Part shown: one piece after another, positions 25,595-33,864 of the stretch
How positions within the stretch are numbered: the stretch's first letter is position 1
How the letters are laid out: each line of letters starts with the position of its first letter
From: Catellatospora sp. IY07-71
Lineage (GTDB): Bacteria > Actinomycetota > Actinomycetes > Mycobacteriales > Micromonosporaceae
Assembly (NCBI RefSeq): GCF_018326265.1
Contig: NZ_AP023360.1
Span: 1-64,000, forward strand
DNA length: 64,000 bases
Reading direction: 5' to 3'
The notes under the pieces: model-generated
The model's input: the letters and a program-made list of their open reading frames with translations, nothing else
The model's database searches: none
What the model was told of the DNA's origin: nothing
Program-made: the position numbers and the translations under genes

Positions 25595-26691
25595 CGGGCG
25601 AGCTCTCCGCGGCCCGGCCCGCCGACAGCGGTCGGTCCCGCGTCTTCTACGCGGCCGCGCACGTGGTGGCCGACCCGGCCGCCGACAACGGTCCCGGCCG
25701 CCCGGCCGTGGTGGACTGGGACGCCACCATGGCGTTCCGGCACCACCTGTGGTCGCTGGGCCTGGGCATCGCCGACGCGATGGACACCGCGCAGCGCGGC
25801 ATGGGCCTGGACTGGGCCGCCACCACCGAGCTGATCCGGCGCAGCGGCGCCGAGGCGCGCTCCGTCGGCGGCACCCTGGCCTGCGGCGCGGGCACCGACC
25901 AGCTCGCGCCCGGCGCGCACTCGCTGGCCGACATCGAGGCCGCGTACGCCGAGCAGCTGGAAGTGGTACAGGAGGCGGGCGCGAAGGTCATCCTCATGGC
26001 GTCGCGGGCGCTGGCCGCCACCGCCTCAGGTCCCGCCGACTACCAGGCCGTCTACGGCAAGCTGCTGGCGCAGGCCGAGCAGCCGGTGATCCTGCACTGG
26101 CTGGGCGACATGTTCGACCCCGCACTCAAGGGTTACTGGGGCGCGCCCGACCTGGACGACGCGACCGAGAGCGCGCTGGAGCTGATCCACGCCAACGCGT
26201 CCAAGATCGACGGCATCAAGGTGTCGCTGCTGGACGAGGCGCGCGAGGTCGCCATCCGGCGGCGGCTGCCGGACGGCGTACGCCTCTACACCGGCGACGA
26301 CTTCAACTACCCGCAGCTCATCGCGGGCGACGAGGTCGGTTACTCGGACGCGCTGCTGGGCATCTTCGACGCCATCGCGGTCCCCGCCGCCAAGGCGCTC
26401 GCCGTGCTCGACACCGGGGACACCGCCGGGTTCCGCGCGATCCTGGACCCGACCGTGCCACTGGCCCGCCACATCTTCGGCGCGCCGACGTACCACTACA
26501 AGACCGGCATCGTCTTCCTGGCCTGGCTCAACGGCCACCAGGCGCAGTTCCGCATGGTCGGCGGGCAGGAGACCTCCCGCTCCCGCGACCACCTGCTCGA
26601 ACTGCACCGCCTGGCCGGCGAGGCGGGCGTGCTCGCCGACCCGGACCTGGCCGCGCACCGGCTCGCGCTGTACCTGGACGGCGCCGCATGA
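25591..26691 (+). CDS. DUF993 / dihydrodipicolinate-synthase-like TIM-barrel protein
   Basis: The 366-residue protein belongs to the DUF993 group related to DHDPS/NAL aldolases. Recognisable segments are WDATMAFRHHLWSLGLGIADAMDTAQRGMGLDW, GAGTDQLAPG, EAGAKVILMASRALAATA, PVILHWLGDMFDPALKGYWG, and a candidate Schiff-base lysine in KIDGIKVSLLDEA. By analogy it would cleave a keto-sugar acid. This reaction is an inference. It overlaps both neighbours by 4 bases. Confidence 0.85.
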   Translation: MTGELSAARPADSGRSRVFYAAAHVVADPAADNGPGRPAVVDWDATMAFRHHLWSLGLGIADAMDTAQRGMGLDWAATTELIRRSGAEARSVGGTLACGAGTDQLAPGAHSLADIEAAYAEQLEVVQEAGAKVILMASRALAATASGPADYQAVYGKLLAQAEQPVILHWLGDMFDPALKGYWGAPDLDDATESALELIHANASKIDGIKVSLLDEAREVAIRRRLPDGVRLYTGDDFNYPQLIAGDEVGYSDALLGIFDAIAVPAAKALAVLDTGDTAGFRAILDPTVPLARHIFGAPTYHYKTGIVFLAWLNGHQAQFRMVGGQETSRSRDHLLELHRLAGEAGVLADPDLAAHRLALYLDGAA

Positions 26692-27497
26692 GGCTGTCCC
26701 TGAACACCGCCACCGTCAAGAAGGCCACCCTGGAGCAGGCCGCCCGGCTCTGCGCCGAGCACGGCATCACGGGCATCGGCCCGTGGCGCGACGTGGTCGA
26801 GGCGGCGGGCGGCGCGAAGGCGGCCAGGCGGCTGCTGGACGGGCACGGGCTGACCGTGACCAGCCTGTGCCGGGGCGGCTTCTTCACCACCTTCACCGCC
26901 GAGGCGCTGGCGGACAACCGGCGCGCGGTGCAGGAGGCGGCCGAGCTGGGCACGTCCGAGCTGGTGCTGGTCGTGGGCGGGCTGGCGCCCGGCTCGAAGG
27001 ACCTGCCCGCGGCGCGGGCGAACGTCGCCCGTGCCCTGGAGCAGCTCGCACCGTATGCGAGCGGGCTCGGCGTACGGCTGGCCATCGAGCCGCTGCACCC
27101 GATGTTCTGCGCCGACCGCGCGGTGGTCTCCACCCTCGGGCAGGCGCTGGACCTGGCCGAGCCGTTCGCCCCGCACGAGGTCGGCGTCGTGGTCGACACG
27201 TACCACGTGTGGTGGGATCCGGAGCTGTTCCCGCAGATCGCACGGGCCGCCGGGCGCATCTCCGCGTACCAGGTCTGCGACTGGGTGGTCCCGCTGCCCA
27301 CGGACATGCTACTCGGCCGCGGGCACGTCGGCGACGGCCACATCGACTTCGCGCCGATCACCGAGGCGGTGCGGCAGGCCGGCTACACCGGCCACGTCGA
27401 GGTCGAGATCTTCAACCAGTCCATCTGGGACACCGACCCCGCCGACACGGTCAAGACGGTCGTAGACCGCCACCTCTCCCACCTCGGCCCGCTCTGA
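26688..27497 (+). CDS. Sugar phosphate isomerase/epimerase (AP-endonuclease-2-like TIM barrel)
   Basis: The 269-residue xylose-isomerase-like protein has conserved acidic and His metal ligands: LAIEPLHP (Glu), VVDTYHVWWDPE (Asp and His), GHVGDGHIDFAPITEAVRQAGYTGHVEVEIF (His, Asp and Glu). Family members are isomerases, epimerases or dehydratases on keto-sugars. It is last in the three-gene operon, followed 5 bases later by a family D hairpin that may end transcription. Confidence 0.9.
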   Translation: MRLSLNTATVKKATLEQAARLCAEHGITGIGPWRDVVEAAGGAKAARRLLDGHGLTVTSLCRGGFFTTFTAEALADNRRAVQEAAELGTSELVLVVGGLAPGSKDLPAARANVARALEQLAPYASGLGVRLAIEPLHPMFCADRAVVSTLGQALDLAEPFAPHEVGVVVDTYHVWWDPELFPQIARAAGRISAYQVCDWVVPLPTDMLLGRGHVGDGHIDFAPITEAVRQAGYTGHVEVEIFNQSIWDTDPADTVKTVVDRHLSHLGPL

Positions 27498-27504
27498 GCA
27501 AAGG

Positions 27505-27547
27505 AAGGGCACCTTCTTAACGCTATGCGTAGAGGAGGGTGCCCTTC
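27505..27547. repeat. Family D hairpin, copy 2
   Basis: GAAGGGCACC and GGTGCCCTTC form a 10-bp core stem. Both arms are followed by CTTCTTAACGCT, a direct repeat not present in copy 1. It begins right after the sugar-operon stop codon, so it probably acts as its terminator. Confidence 0.75.
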
Positions 27548-27717
27548 TTAACGCTCGGGGTCCGGCGGTGCCCGGGTTCCACGCCAGTTCGTAGACGTCC
27601 AGCTGGATGTACCGGCACGAAACGGCGAATCCTCACTCCTCCCCCACGGCCCGCCCACCCGCGGAACCACTACCGGCGGACCTACGTCACACCATCAGAC
27701 GGGCCACGGCAGCAGAC

Positions 27718-27735
27718 ATTTCCATATTTGGAAAT
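27718..27735. promoter_or_regulatory. AT-rich palindromic operator candidate
   Basis: ATTTCC-ATATTT-GGAAAT is a perfect 6-bp inverted repeat with an AT-only centre, strikingly AT-rich here. It lies 70 bases before the metzincin gene. A TAGCCT 30 bases further on (27764-27769) may be the -10 box. Confidence 0.55.
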
Positions 27736-27804
27736 ATGCTCGACAGTCCAAATGCGACCGTCTTAGCCTGCCATCACCTGACCGTCTATCCAACGGGGGA
27801 GTCT

Positions 27805-28473
27805 ATGAAGGGTCGAAGCTCAACTCCATCGCGCCGTGCCGCCGTCGCCGCGACAGTGTTCGCCGCGAGCGCGTCGGTGCTCGGCGTCCAGTCTCCGGCT
27901 CAAGCCGGGAACTGGGGTTCCACCGCGTGCGGCGGCACGCCGGTCAACTGCGTCAGCACGGCCAACAACCGCACGCACGCGATCCGCTACGTGGACTTCG
28001 GTTTCCGTCCGGGATACGAGGACGCCGACGCGCACGTCCCGGGCGCCGCGAGCGAGACCAACTGGGTCATCAGCAGTGTCTACAACCCGACCGTGCTGAG
28101 CGTCTACCGCGACGAGGCCGACGCCTATCCCGATGTCTGGATGTACGACGCCAACTACGGCTACCTCAGCGGCGTCACCGGGTGGGTGGAGTGCCCGCCC
28201 GACAACACCGGCACCGGAGGAAGCCACCCCAACCGGTGGTGCCGGGGCCAGCGCCTGCGGCTGAACAGCTACTTCTACTGGTACGACAGCGGGGTGTACG
28301 ACACCATCGACCAGCGCCGCAACGTCATCTGCCACGAGATGGGCCACACGCTCGGGCTGCGCCACCGCACGGACACCCGCGCCTCCTGCATGTGGACCTA
28401 TGCCGGCGACGGGGGCGGTTCCACCCTGGACGCGCACGACACCGGTCACATCACCGCCCGCTACGGCAGCTGA
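27805..28473 (+). CDS. Secreted metzincin-type zinc metalloprotease
   Basis: The 222-residue protein has a signal peptide cleaved near PAQAGNWG and a small protease domain ending with HEMGHTLGLRH: the HExxHxxGxxH zinc site H177, E178, H181, H187. Several Cys (ACGGTPVNCV, WVECPPDN, RWCRGQRL, VICHEM, ASCMW) suggest disulfides. A Met-turn candidate is CMWTYAGDGG. Aromatic-rich SYFYWYDSGVYD precedes the active-site helix. No propeptide is evident. It is followed 19 bases later by a lipoprotein gene with a strong ribosome site (GGAAGGTAGACG), so the two may be co-expressed. Confidence 0.88.
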   Translation: MKGRSSTPSRRAAVAATVFAASASVLGVQSPAQAGNWGSTACGGTPVNCVSTANNRTHAIRYVDFGFRPGYEDADAHVPGAASETNWVISSVYNPTVLSVYRDEADAYPDVWMYDANYGYLSGVTGWVECPPDNTGTGGSHPNRWCRGQRLRLNSYFYWYDSGVYDTIDQRRNVICHEMGHTLGLRHRTDTRASCMWTYAGDGGGSTLDAHDTGHITARYGS

Positions 28474-28492
28474 ACGGAAGGTAGACGAGACG

Positions 28493-29191
28493 ATGCTGAA
28501 GTCACCACTGCGTCCCCTGACCGGGATGCTCCTGGCGGCGAGCCTGCTCAGCGTGACCGCGGCCTGCGGTGCGACGGCCGAGCCGGCACAGCCGCAGGCC
28601 GCGGCCACGACCTCGGCGGCCCTCGCCGAGGTGGACCGCCACAACCCGGAGGACGCCAAGTTCTTCGAGGCCCTCCGGCCGGACGGCGCGGTCATGGTGC
28701 CTCCCCCGGCGAGCATCCCGGCGGCGCTCGACCAGTCGACACTGGTCGTCATCGCGAAGGTCGGTGCGGTGTCGCGGCACAAGCCGACCCTCGACCTGCC
28801 GAACGCCGCCCTCGAACTCAAGGTGGTCGAGGTCGTGAGCGGCTCCCTGCCGGAGGGCAAGCCGCTGCTGGTGCAGATGCCGCTGTTCGCCACCTGGGAC
28901 GCGGACGCCGATGTCGCCGCGCTCAGCGCGAAGCTCCCGCAGGGCCCGGTGCTCTGGTTCCTCCGCTGGCAGGGAAAGCCCGTCCCGGCGACGAAGCCCG
29001 GGGTCGAGCCGCTGGTGGGCGACCCGGCGCTGCACAGCCTGGTGCACTACCACTCGGTCTTCGCACAGGGGCTGCAGGGCGTGCAGGCCGTGTTCGCCGA
29101 GCACGACAGCCCGCGCGTGGGCATCACCGGCCGGGCCGAGCAGTTCGCCACCATGTCGGAGCTGATCCGCCAGGTCAAAGCCGCGAAGTAG
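28493..29191 (+). CDS. Secreted lipoprotein of unknown function
   Basis: The 232-residue protein has a lipobox VTAAC (Cys near 25) and a mature domain without a family I recognise. It contains STLVVIAKVGAVSRHKP, ALELKVVEVVSGSLPEGKPLLVQM and GPVLWFLRW, an all-beta pattern seen in several actinobacterial lipoproteins of the OB-fold type. Spacing and orientation suggest co-transcription with the metzincin gene, for instance as a surface partner or an inhibitor. That pairing is inferred. Confidence 0.75.
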   Translation: MLKSPLRPLTGMLLAASLLSVTAACGATAEPAQPQAAATTSAALAEVDRHNPEDAKFFEALRPDGAVMVPPPASIPAALDQSTLVVIAKVGAVSRHKPTLDLPNAALELKVVEVVSGSLPEGKPLLVQMPLFATWDADADVAALSAKLPQGPVLWFLRWQGKPVPATKPGVEPLVGDPALHSLVHYHSVFAQGLQGVQAVFAEHDSPRVGITGRAEQFATMSELIRQVKAAK

Positions 29192-29273
29192 GCTGCCCGG
29201 CGCCGCGTGCACGGACACACCCGCACCGGCGCCGCCTCAGACCGGCCGTACACGCGGCAGGTCCGAGTCTTGT

Positions 29274-29316
29274 CGCCGTGGTGGTCCGCTCCCCTGGGGC
29301 GCGGACCACCACGGCG
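29274..29316 (+). terminator. Strong hairpin downstream of the lipoprotein gene
   Basis: CGCCGTGGTGGTCCGC pairs with GCGGACCACCACGGCG around an 11-nt loop, without mismatches. It lies 82 bases after the lipoprotein stop and 36 bases before the next gene. Confidence 0.8.
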
Positions 29317-29352
29317 GACAGTGCCTTGCCGGACTGCGCACACGGGGTGGGG

Positions 29353-30108
29353 ATGACGGAGACGACGGCGCGGCAGCGCGAACTCAACGAGGCGAGCGCC
29401 GGGCTGTGGGAGGGCTACGCGGCGCATCGGCGCCGGGTCACCGGTCTCGTGCTGCGGCAAGCCGCCGGCGACCGGGGCAGGCTCGTCGTGCTGGGTGCGG
29501 GGAACTGCAACGACCTCGAACTGAACGAACTGGCGACGCGCTTCGCGGAGATCCATCTCGTCGACCTCGACGGAGACGCGCTGCGGGCGGCCGTCGCCCG
29601 GCAGCGAGCCGACCCGGCTGTCGTCCGCCTGCACCCGGACACCGACGTGGTGGACCTGCCCGACGCGGTGTCGTCGGCGCTCGGCGCGGCCGATGTCGTG
29701 GTCTCGGCGACCCTGCTCACGCAGTTGCTCGACACCGCGGTCGCGTCCGGCGTGCCCCCCGACGGGCTCCTGCGCCTGCGCGACCACCATCTGCGCACGA
29801 TCGCCGGCCTGCTGCGGCCGGGCGGAGCCGGACTGCTGATCACCGACGTGGTCTCCTCGGACACCTGCCTGGATCTCCCACAGGTGTCGCCGGACCGGCT
29901 GGGACACCTGCTGGAGCGCAGCATCGCCGCGGGCGACTTCTTCACCGGGACCAATCCGTTCGCGATCGTCCGGCAGTTGCAGGCAGACTCGCGGTACGGG
30001 CTGCGGCCGGTCGGCGTGCCTTCGCCGTGGCGCTGGGATGTCGGACGCCGCAGCTACCTGGTGTGCTGTGTGGTGACGGAGCGACGGCCGCACGGCCGGG
30101 AACGGTGA
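29353..30108 (+). CDS. SAM-dependent methyltransferase-like protein
   Basis: The 251-residue protein has a glycine-rich motif I, LVVLGAGNCNDLEL, an acidic end of strand 2, IHLVDLDGD, and a strand 4 region DVVVSATLLTQLLD, the plan of class I methyltransferases. The Asn-Cys-Asn in the motif is characteristic of a small actinobacterial group. The substrate is unknown. The ATG at 29353 has a GGGG run upstream. It ends 56 bases from the convergent cytidine-deaminase-like gene. Confidence 0.75.
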   Translation: MTETTARQRELNEASAGLWEGYAAHRRRVTGLVLRQAAGDRGRLVVLGAGNCNDLELNELATRFAEIHLVDLDGDALRAAVARQRADPAVVRLHPDTDVVDLPDAVSSALGAADVVVSATLLTQLLDTAVASGVPPDGLLRLRDHHLRTIAGLLRPGGAGLLITDVVSSDTCLDLPQVSPDRLGHLLERSIAAGDFFTGTNPFAIVRQLQADSRYGLRPVGVPSPWRWDVGRRSYLVCCVVTERRPHGRER

Positions 30109-30164
30109 CCTCCGGCACCGCGGTCCGCAGGCGATCCGGCTGCCGACCGTGTCGAGACGGCGGC

Positions 30165-30518
30165 TCAGGCTTGGCCGGCGGCGGCGATGGTGCCGTCCGG
30201 GGTGGCCAGGTAGACCGGGATGCCCGTGGTCACGTCACTGACGGCGGCCAGGTCACCGGCGTCGACCACCGAGGCCTCGGTGACCACGAGCGCCGCCTCC
30301 AGGGTGCTCGCGCCCGCGGCGACGGCCGAGGCGACCGCCAGCCGCAGCGCCGACACCGAGAACGAGGGCAGGTTGACGCTGACCCCGGTGTAGGTGCGGC
30401 CGTCGCCGTCGCGCACCGCCGCGCCCTCGATCGCGCCGATCCGGGCGCGGGCCGAGCGGGCCATGGTGAGCAGCTTGCGGTCCTCGGCGGAGACGGTCTC
30501 CGCGGACGGCTCAGACAT
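30165..30518 (-). CDS. Cytidine-deaminase-like protein without zinc ligands
   Basis: The 117-residue protein has the CDA fold outline (LLTMARSARARIGAIEGAAVRDGDGRTYTGVSVNLPS and ALRLAVASAVAAGASTLEAALVVTEA) and occupies the place of cdd next to CNNM/ybeY. The catalytic HAE/CAE and PCxxC motifs are missing, and there is no Cys at all. It therefore cannot deaminate cytidine by the known mechanism. Such proteins are widespread in actinobacteria and often misannotated as cytidine deaminase. Its start overlaps the end of the CNNM gene by 8 bases. Confidence 0.8.
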   Translation of the reverse strand: MSEPSAETVSAEDRKLLTMARSARARIGAIEGAAVRDGDGRTYTGVSVNLPSFSVSALRLAVASAVAAGASTLEAALVVTEASVVDAGDLAAVSDVTTGIPVYLATPDGTIAAAGQA

Positions 30519-31827
30519 CGGCCATGTGCCTTTCCTGGGGGGTGGTGTCGTCGGCGGGCTCGTCGCGGGTGACCAGCACCGTGTCGATGTGGTTGCGGCG
30601 GCCGGTGGTGCCCTCGGCGACCAGGGTCAGCCCGCCCACCGACACCCGGGCGCCGGGGATCGGCACCCGGCCCAGCGCCTGGGCCAGCAGGCCGGCCACG
30701 GTCTCCACCTCGTCGGCGGGCAGCTCGACGTCGAACAACTCGCCGAGGTCCTCGACGGGCAGCCGGCCGGTCACCCGCACCGCGCCGTCCTCGAGGCGCT
30801 CCACGGGCGGGCGCTCCACGTCGTACTCGTCGGTGATCTCGCCGACGATCTCCTCGAGGATGTCCTCGATCGTGATAAGGCCGGCGGTGCCGCCGTACTC
30901 GTCGATGACGATGGCCAGGTGGGTGCGGGCCGCCTGCATCTCCGACAGCAGGTCGTCGACGGGCTTGAACTCCGGCACGAACGAGGCCACCCGCATCAGG
31001 TGCGCGACCGGCGTCGCCGCGCCGCCCTCCTGCACCTGGCGGGCCAGATCCTTCAGGTACACCACGCCGAGCACGTCGTCGACCGACTCGCCGATCACCG
31101 GCACCCGCGAGAAACCCGAGCGCAGGGCCAGCGCCAGCGCCTGCTCGGAGGCCTTGGTCGACTCGACCCAGACCATCTCGGTGCGCGGGACCATGACCTC
31201 GCGGGCGATCGTGTCGCCCAGCGCGAAGACCGAGTGGATCATCTCGCGCTCGCCGTGCTCCACCACGCCGCGCTGCTCGGCGAGGTCGACCAGCTCGCGC
31301 AGCTCCACCTGGGTGCTGGCGAACGGCCCCTCGCGGAAGCCCTTGCCGGGGGTGACCGCGTTGCCGATGACGATCAGCAGGCTCGCCAGCGGGCCGAGCA
31401 CCCGGCCCAGCCAGCGCAGCACGGGGGCGGTGTAACGGCCCACCTCGTACGCGTGCTGGCGCCCGATGGTGCGCGGCGCGACGCCGACCACCACGAAGCT
31501 GATGACCGTCATCGCGCCGGCGGTGACCAGCGCGGCGGTCCAGCCGGGCCCGAACGTGTCCACCGCGACCAGCGCCACCAGCGTGGTCGCGGTCAGCTCA
31601 CTGAGCAGCCGCAGCAGCAGGAGCAGGTTGATGTGGCGCACCGCGTCGGCCGCCACCGCCTGCAGCGCGGCCGCGCCGCGCATGCCCTCCCGGGCCAGCT
31701 CCGCCGCGCGGGCGGGTGAGATCACGGCCAGCGCCGACTCGGCCATCGCGAACACGCCGGCGAGCACCACCAGACCGGCCGCCGACCAGAGCAGCGACGC
31801 GTCGGGCAGACCACCCAGTTCGCTCAC
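30511..31827 (-). CDS. CNNM/CorC-family membrane protein with CBS pair
   Basis: The 438-residue protein has an N-terminal DUF21 membrane domain with three or four helices ([17 protein letters not shown] and [21 protein letters not shown]), two CBS motifs in the middle ([47 protein letters not shown]) and a CorC_HlyC C-terminal domain. Such proteins are linked to magnesium or cobalt efflux, although older labels call them hemolysins. GTG start. It lies in the phoH-ybeY-CNNM-cdd-like operon. Confidence 0.92.
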   Translation of the reverse strand: [438 protein letters not shown]

Positions 31828-31870
31828 CGCACTGCCCCGCCGGACACGGCCGGGACGGTATGGGCAGGGT

Positions 31871-32446
31871 TCATGATCCGCTCGCCCCGCCCGCCGCGCG
31901 AGCCTGCCAGCTGTCCAGGAGTTTGCCCTGCAGGGCGAACATCTCCCGCTCCTCCTCCGGCTCGGCGTGGTCGTAGCCGAGCAGATGCAGCACGCCGTGG
32001 ATGGTGAGCATGCTCAGCTCATCCGCGGTGCCGTAGTCACCGTGCAGCCCCGAAGCGGGCGCATCCGGCACGTTATCACCGGCCGGCATCCGCGACTGAT
32101 CCTCTGTCCGCATCCGCGGATCGGCGCTCCCGTACCGGAGCGCCTGGGCCGCGGCCACCTCGGGGCACAGCACGATGTCACCGAGCAGCGAGGGCTGCCC
32201 GCCGGAGGACTCCGACGGGCCGTGATCGATCGTGTCCTCGTCCATCGGGAAGGCCAGCACGTCCGTCGGGCCGTCCTTGTCCATCCAGCGGTGGTTCAGC
32301 TCCGCCATGTAGTCGGAGTCGACCAGCAGCACCGACAGCTCGGCGAGCGGGTTCACCCCCATCTGGACCAGGGCGTGCCGGGCCACCGCCACGATGGCGT
32401 CGGCGTCGACGTCGAACCCGGACTCGTTGGCGATCTCGATAGACAC
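31871..32446 (-). CDS. ybeY: Endoribonuclease YbeY with an internal insertion
   Basis: YbeY is a metal-dependent RNase for 16S rRNA 3'-end maturation. [22 protein letters not shown] and the zinc motif H150-x3-H154-x5-H160 ([11 protein letters not shown]) are intact. The chain of 191 residues is about 35 longer than usual, because about 36 residues (103-138, [11 protein letters not shown]...GLHGDYGT) sit between [16 protein letters not shown] and the catalytic helix, where homologues have only a short loop. GTG start, 16 bases after phoH. Confidence 0.93.
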   Translation of the reverse strand: MSIEIANESGFDVDADAIVAVARHALVQMGVNPLAELSVLLVDSDYMAELNHRWMDKDGPTDVLAFPMDEDTIDHGPSESSGGQPSLLGDIVLCPEVAAAQALRYGSADPRMRTEDQSRMPAGDNVPDAPASGLHGDYGTADELSMLTIHGVLHLLGYDHAEPEEEREMFALQGKLLDSWQARAAGGASGS

Positions 32447-32462
32447 AGTTCATTCCCTCGCG

Positions 32463-33506
<1,044 letters not shown>

Positions 33507-33864
33507 AAGTCGGCCGACCGGCCTTCCGCCACCCGCTCTCTAGCTCACCGGCCGGCTCGGGTCGCCCGCCGCTGCCCACCATCGTAGTCGCGCACACCGA
33601 CTCCACCGCCAGTGGTTATGCCGCGCGTTCTCCCGAACCACCCCCTGCCGGCACCCCCATACCCACCCACCACACCCAGACACCCACCGATCCCCCACCC
33701 GCTCCGCCGGAGCCGCGCCGCCGCCGGCCGCTGCCCCCACTGCGTCGATCTTGCGCGAACTGTTGCCCATTTGCCCGGCTAGTGCGTGTCGCACCCACAT
33801 TTCGCGCAAGATCGCGCGGGCGGGGAGGGCGCGGGCAGGGAGGGCGTGGGGAGAGGGGGCGGGG
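33507..33864. other. Gene-free interval upstream of phoH
   Basis: These 358 bases contain the phoH promoter region near 33507-33600, a C-rich, repeat-poor stretch (33630-33740), and family A element copy 2. No gene is evident. Confidence 0.6.
33747..33813 (-). repeat. Family A palindromic element, copy 2 (67 bp)
   Basis: The same 12-bp terminal inverted repeats as copy 1 (GATCTTGCGCGA / TCGCGCAAGATC), and exactly 67 bp. Its reverse complement matches copy 1 inside as well: TGTGGGT-CGACAC on one side and AACA-TTCGCGCAAGATCGACGC on the other. Copies 1 and 2 are thus in opposite orientation on the chromosome. Confidence 0.85.

Larger units (their letters stand above)
27498..27804. other. Intergenic interval upstream of the metzincin gene
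   Basis: Apart from a family D hairpin (27505-27547) and a palindromic operator candidate (27718-27735), this 307-base stretch has no gene. GGCACGAAACGGCGAATC at about 27614-27631 resembles the right end of a family B element and may be a decayed half copy. Confidence 0.55.

Noticed and set aside
27614-27631. A sixth family B element
   Set aside because: Only the right-end motif GGCACGAAACGGCGAATC is present, with no left arm at the expected 61-bp distance.
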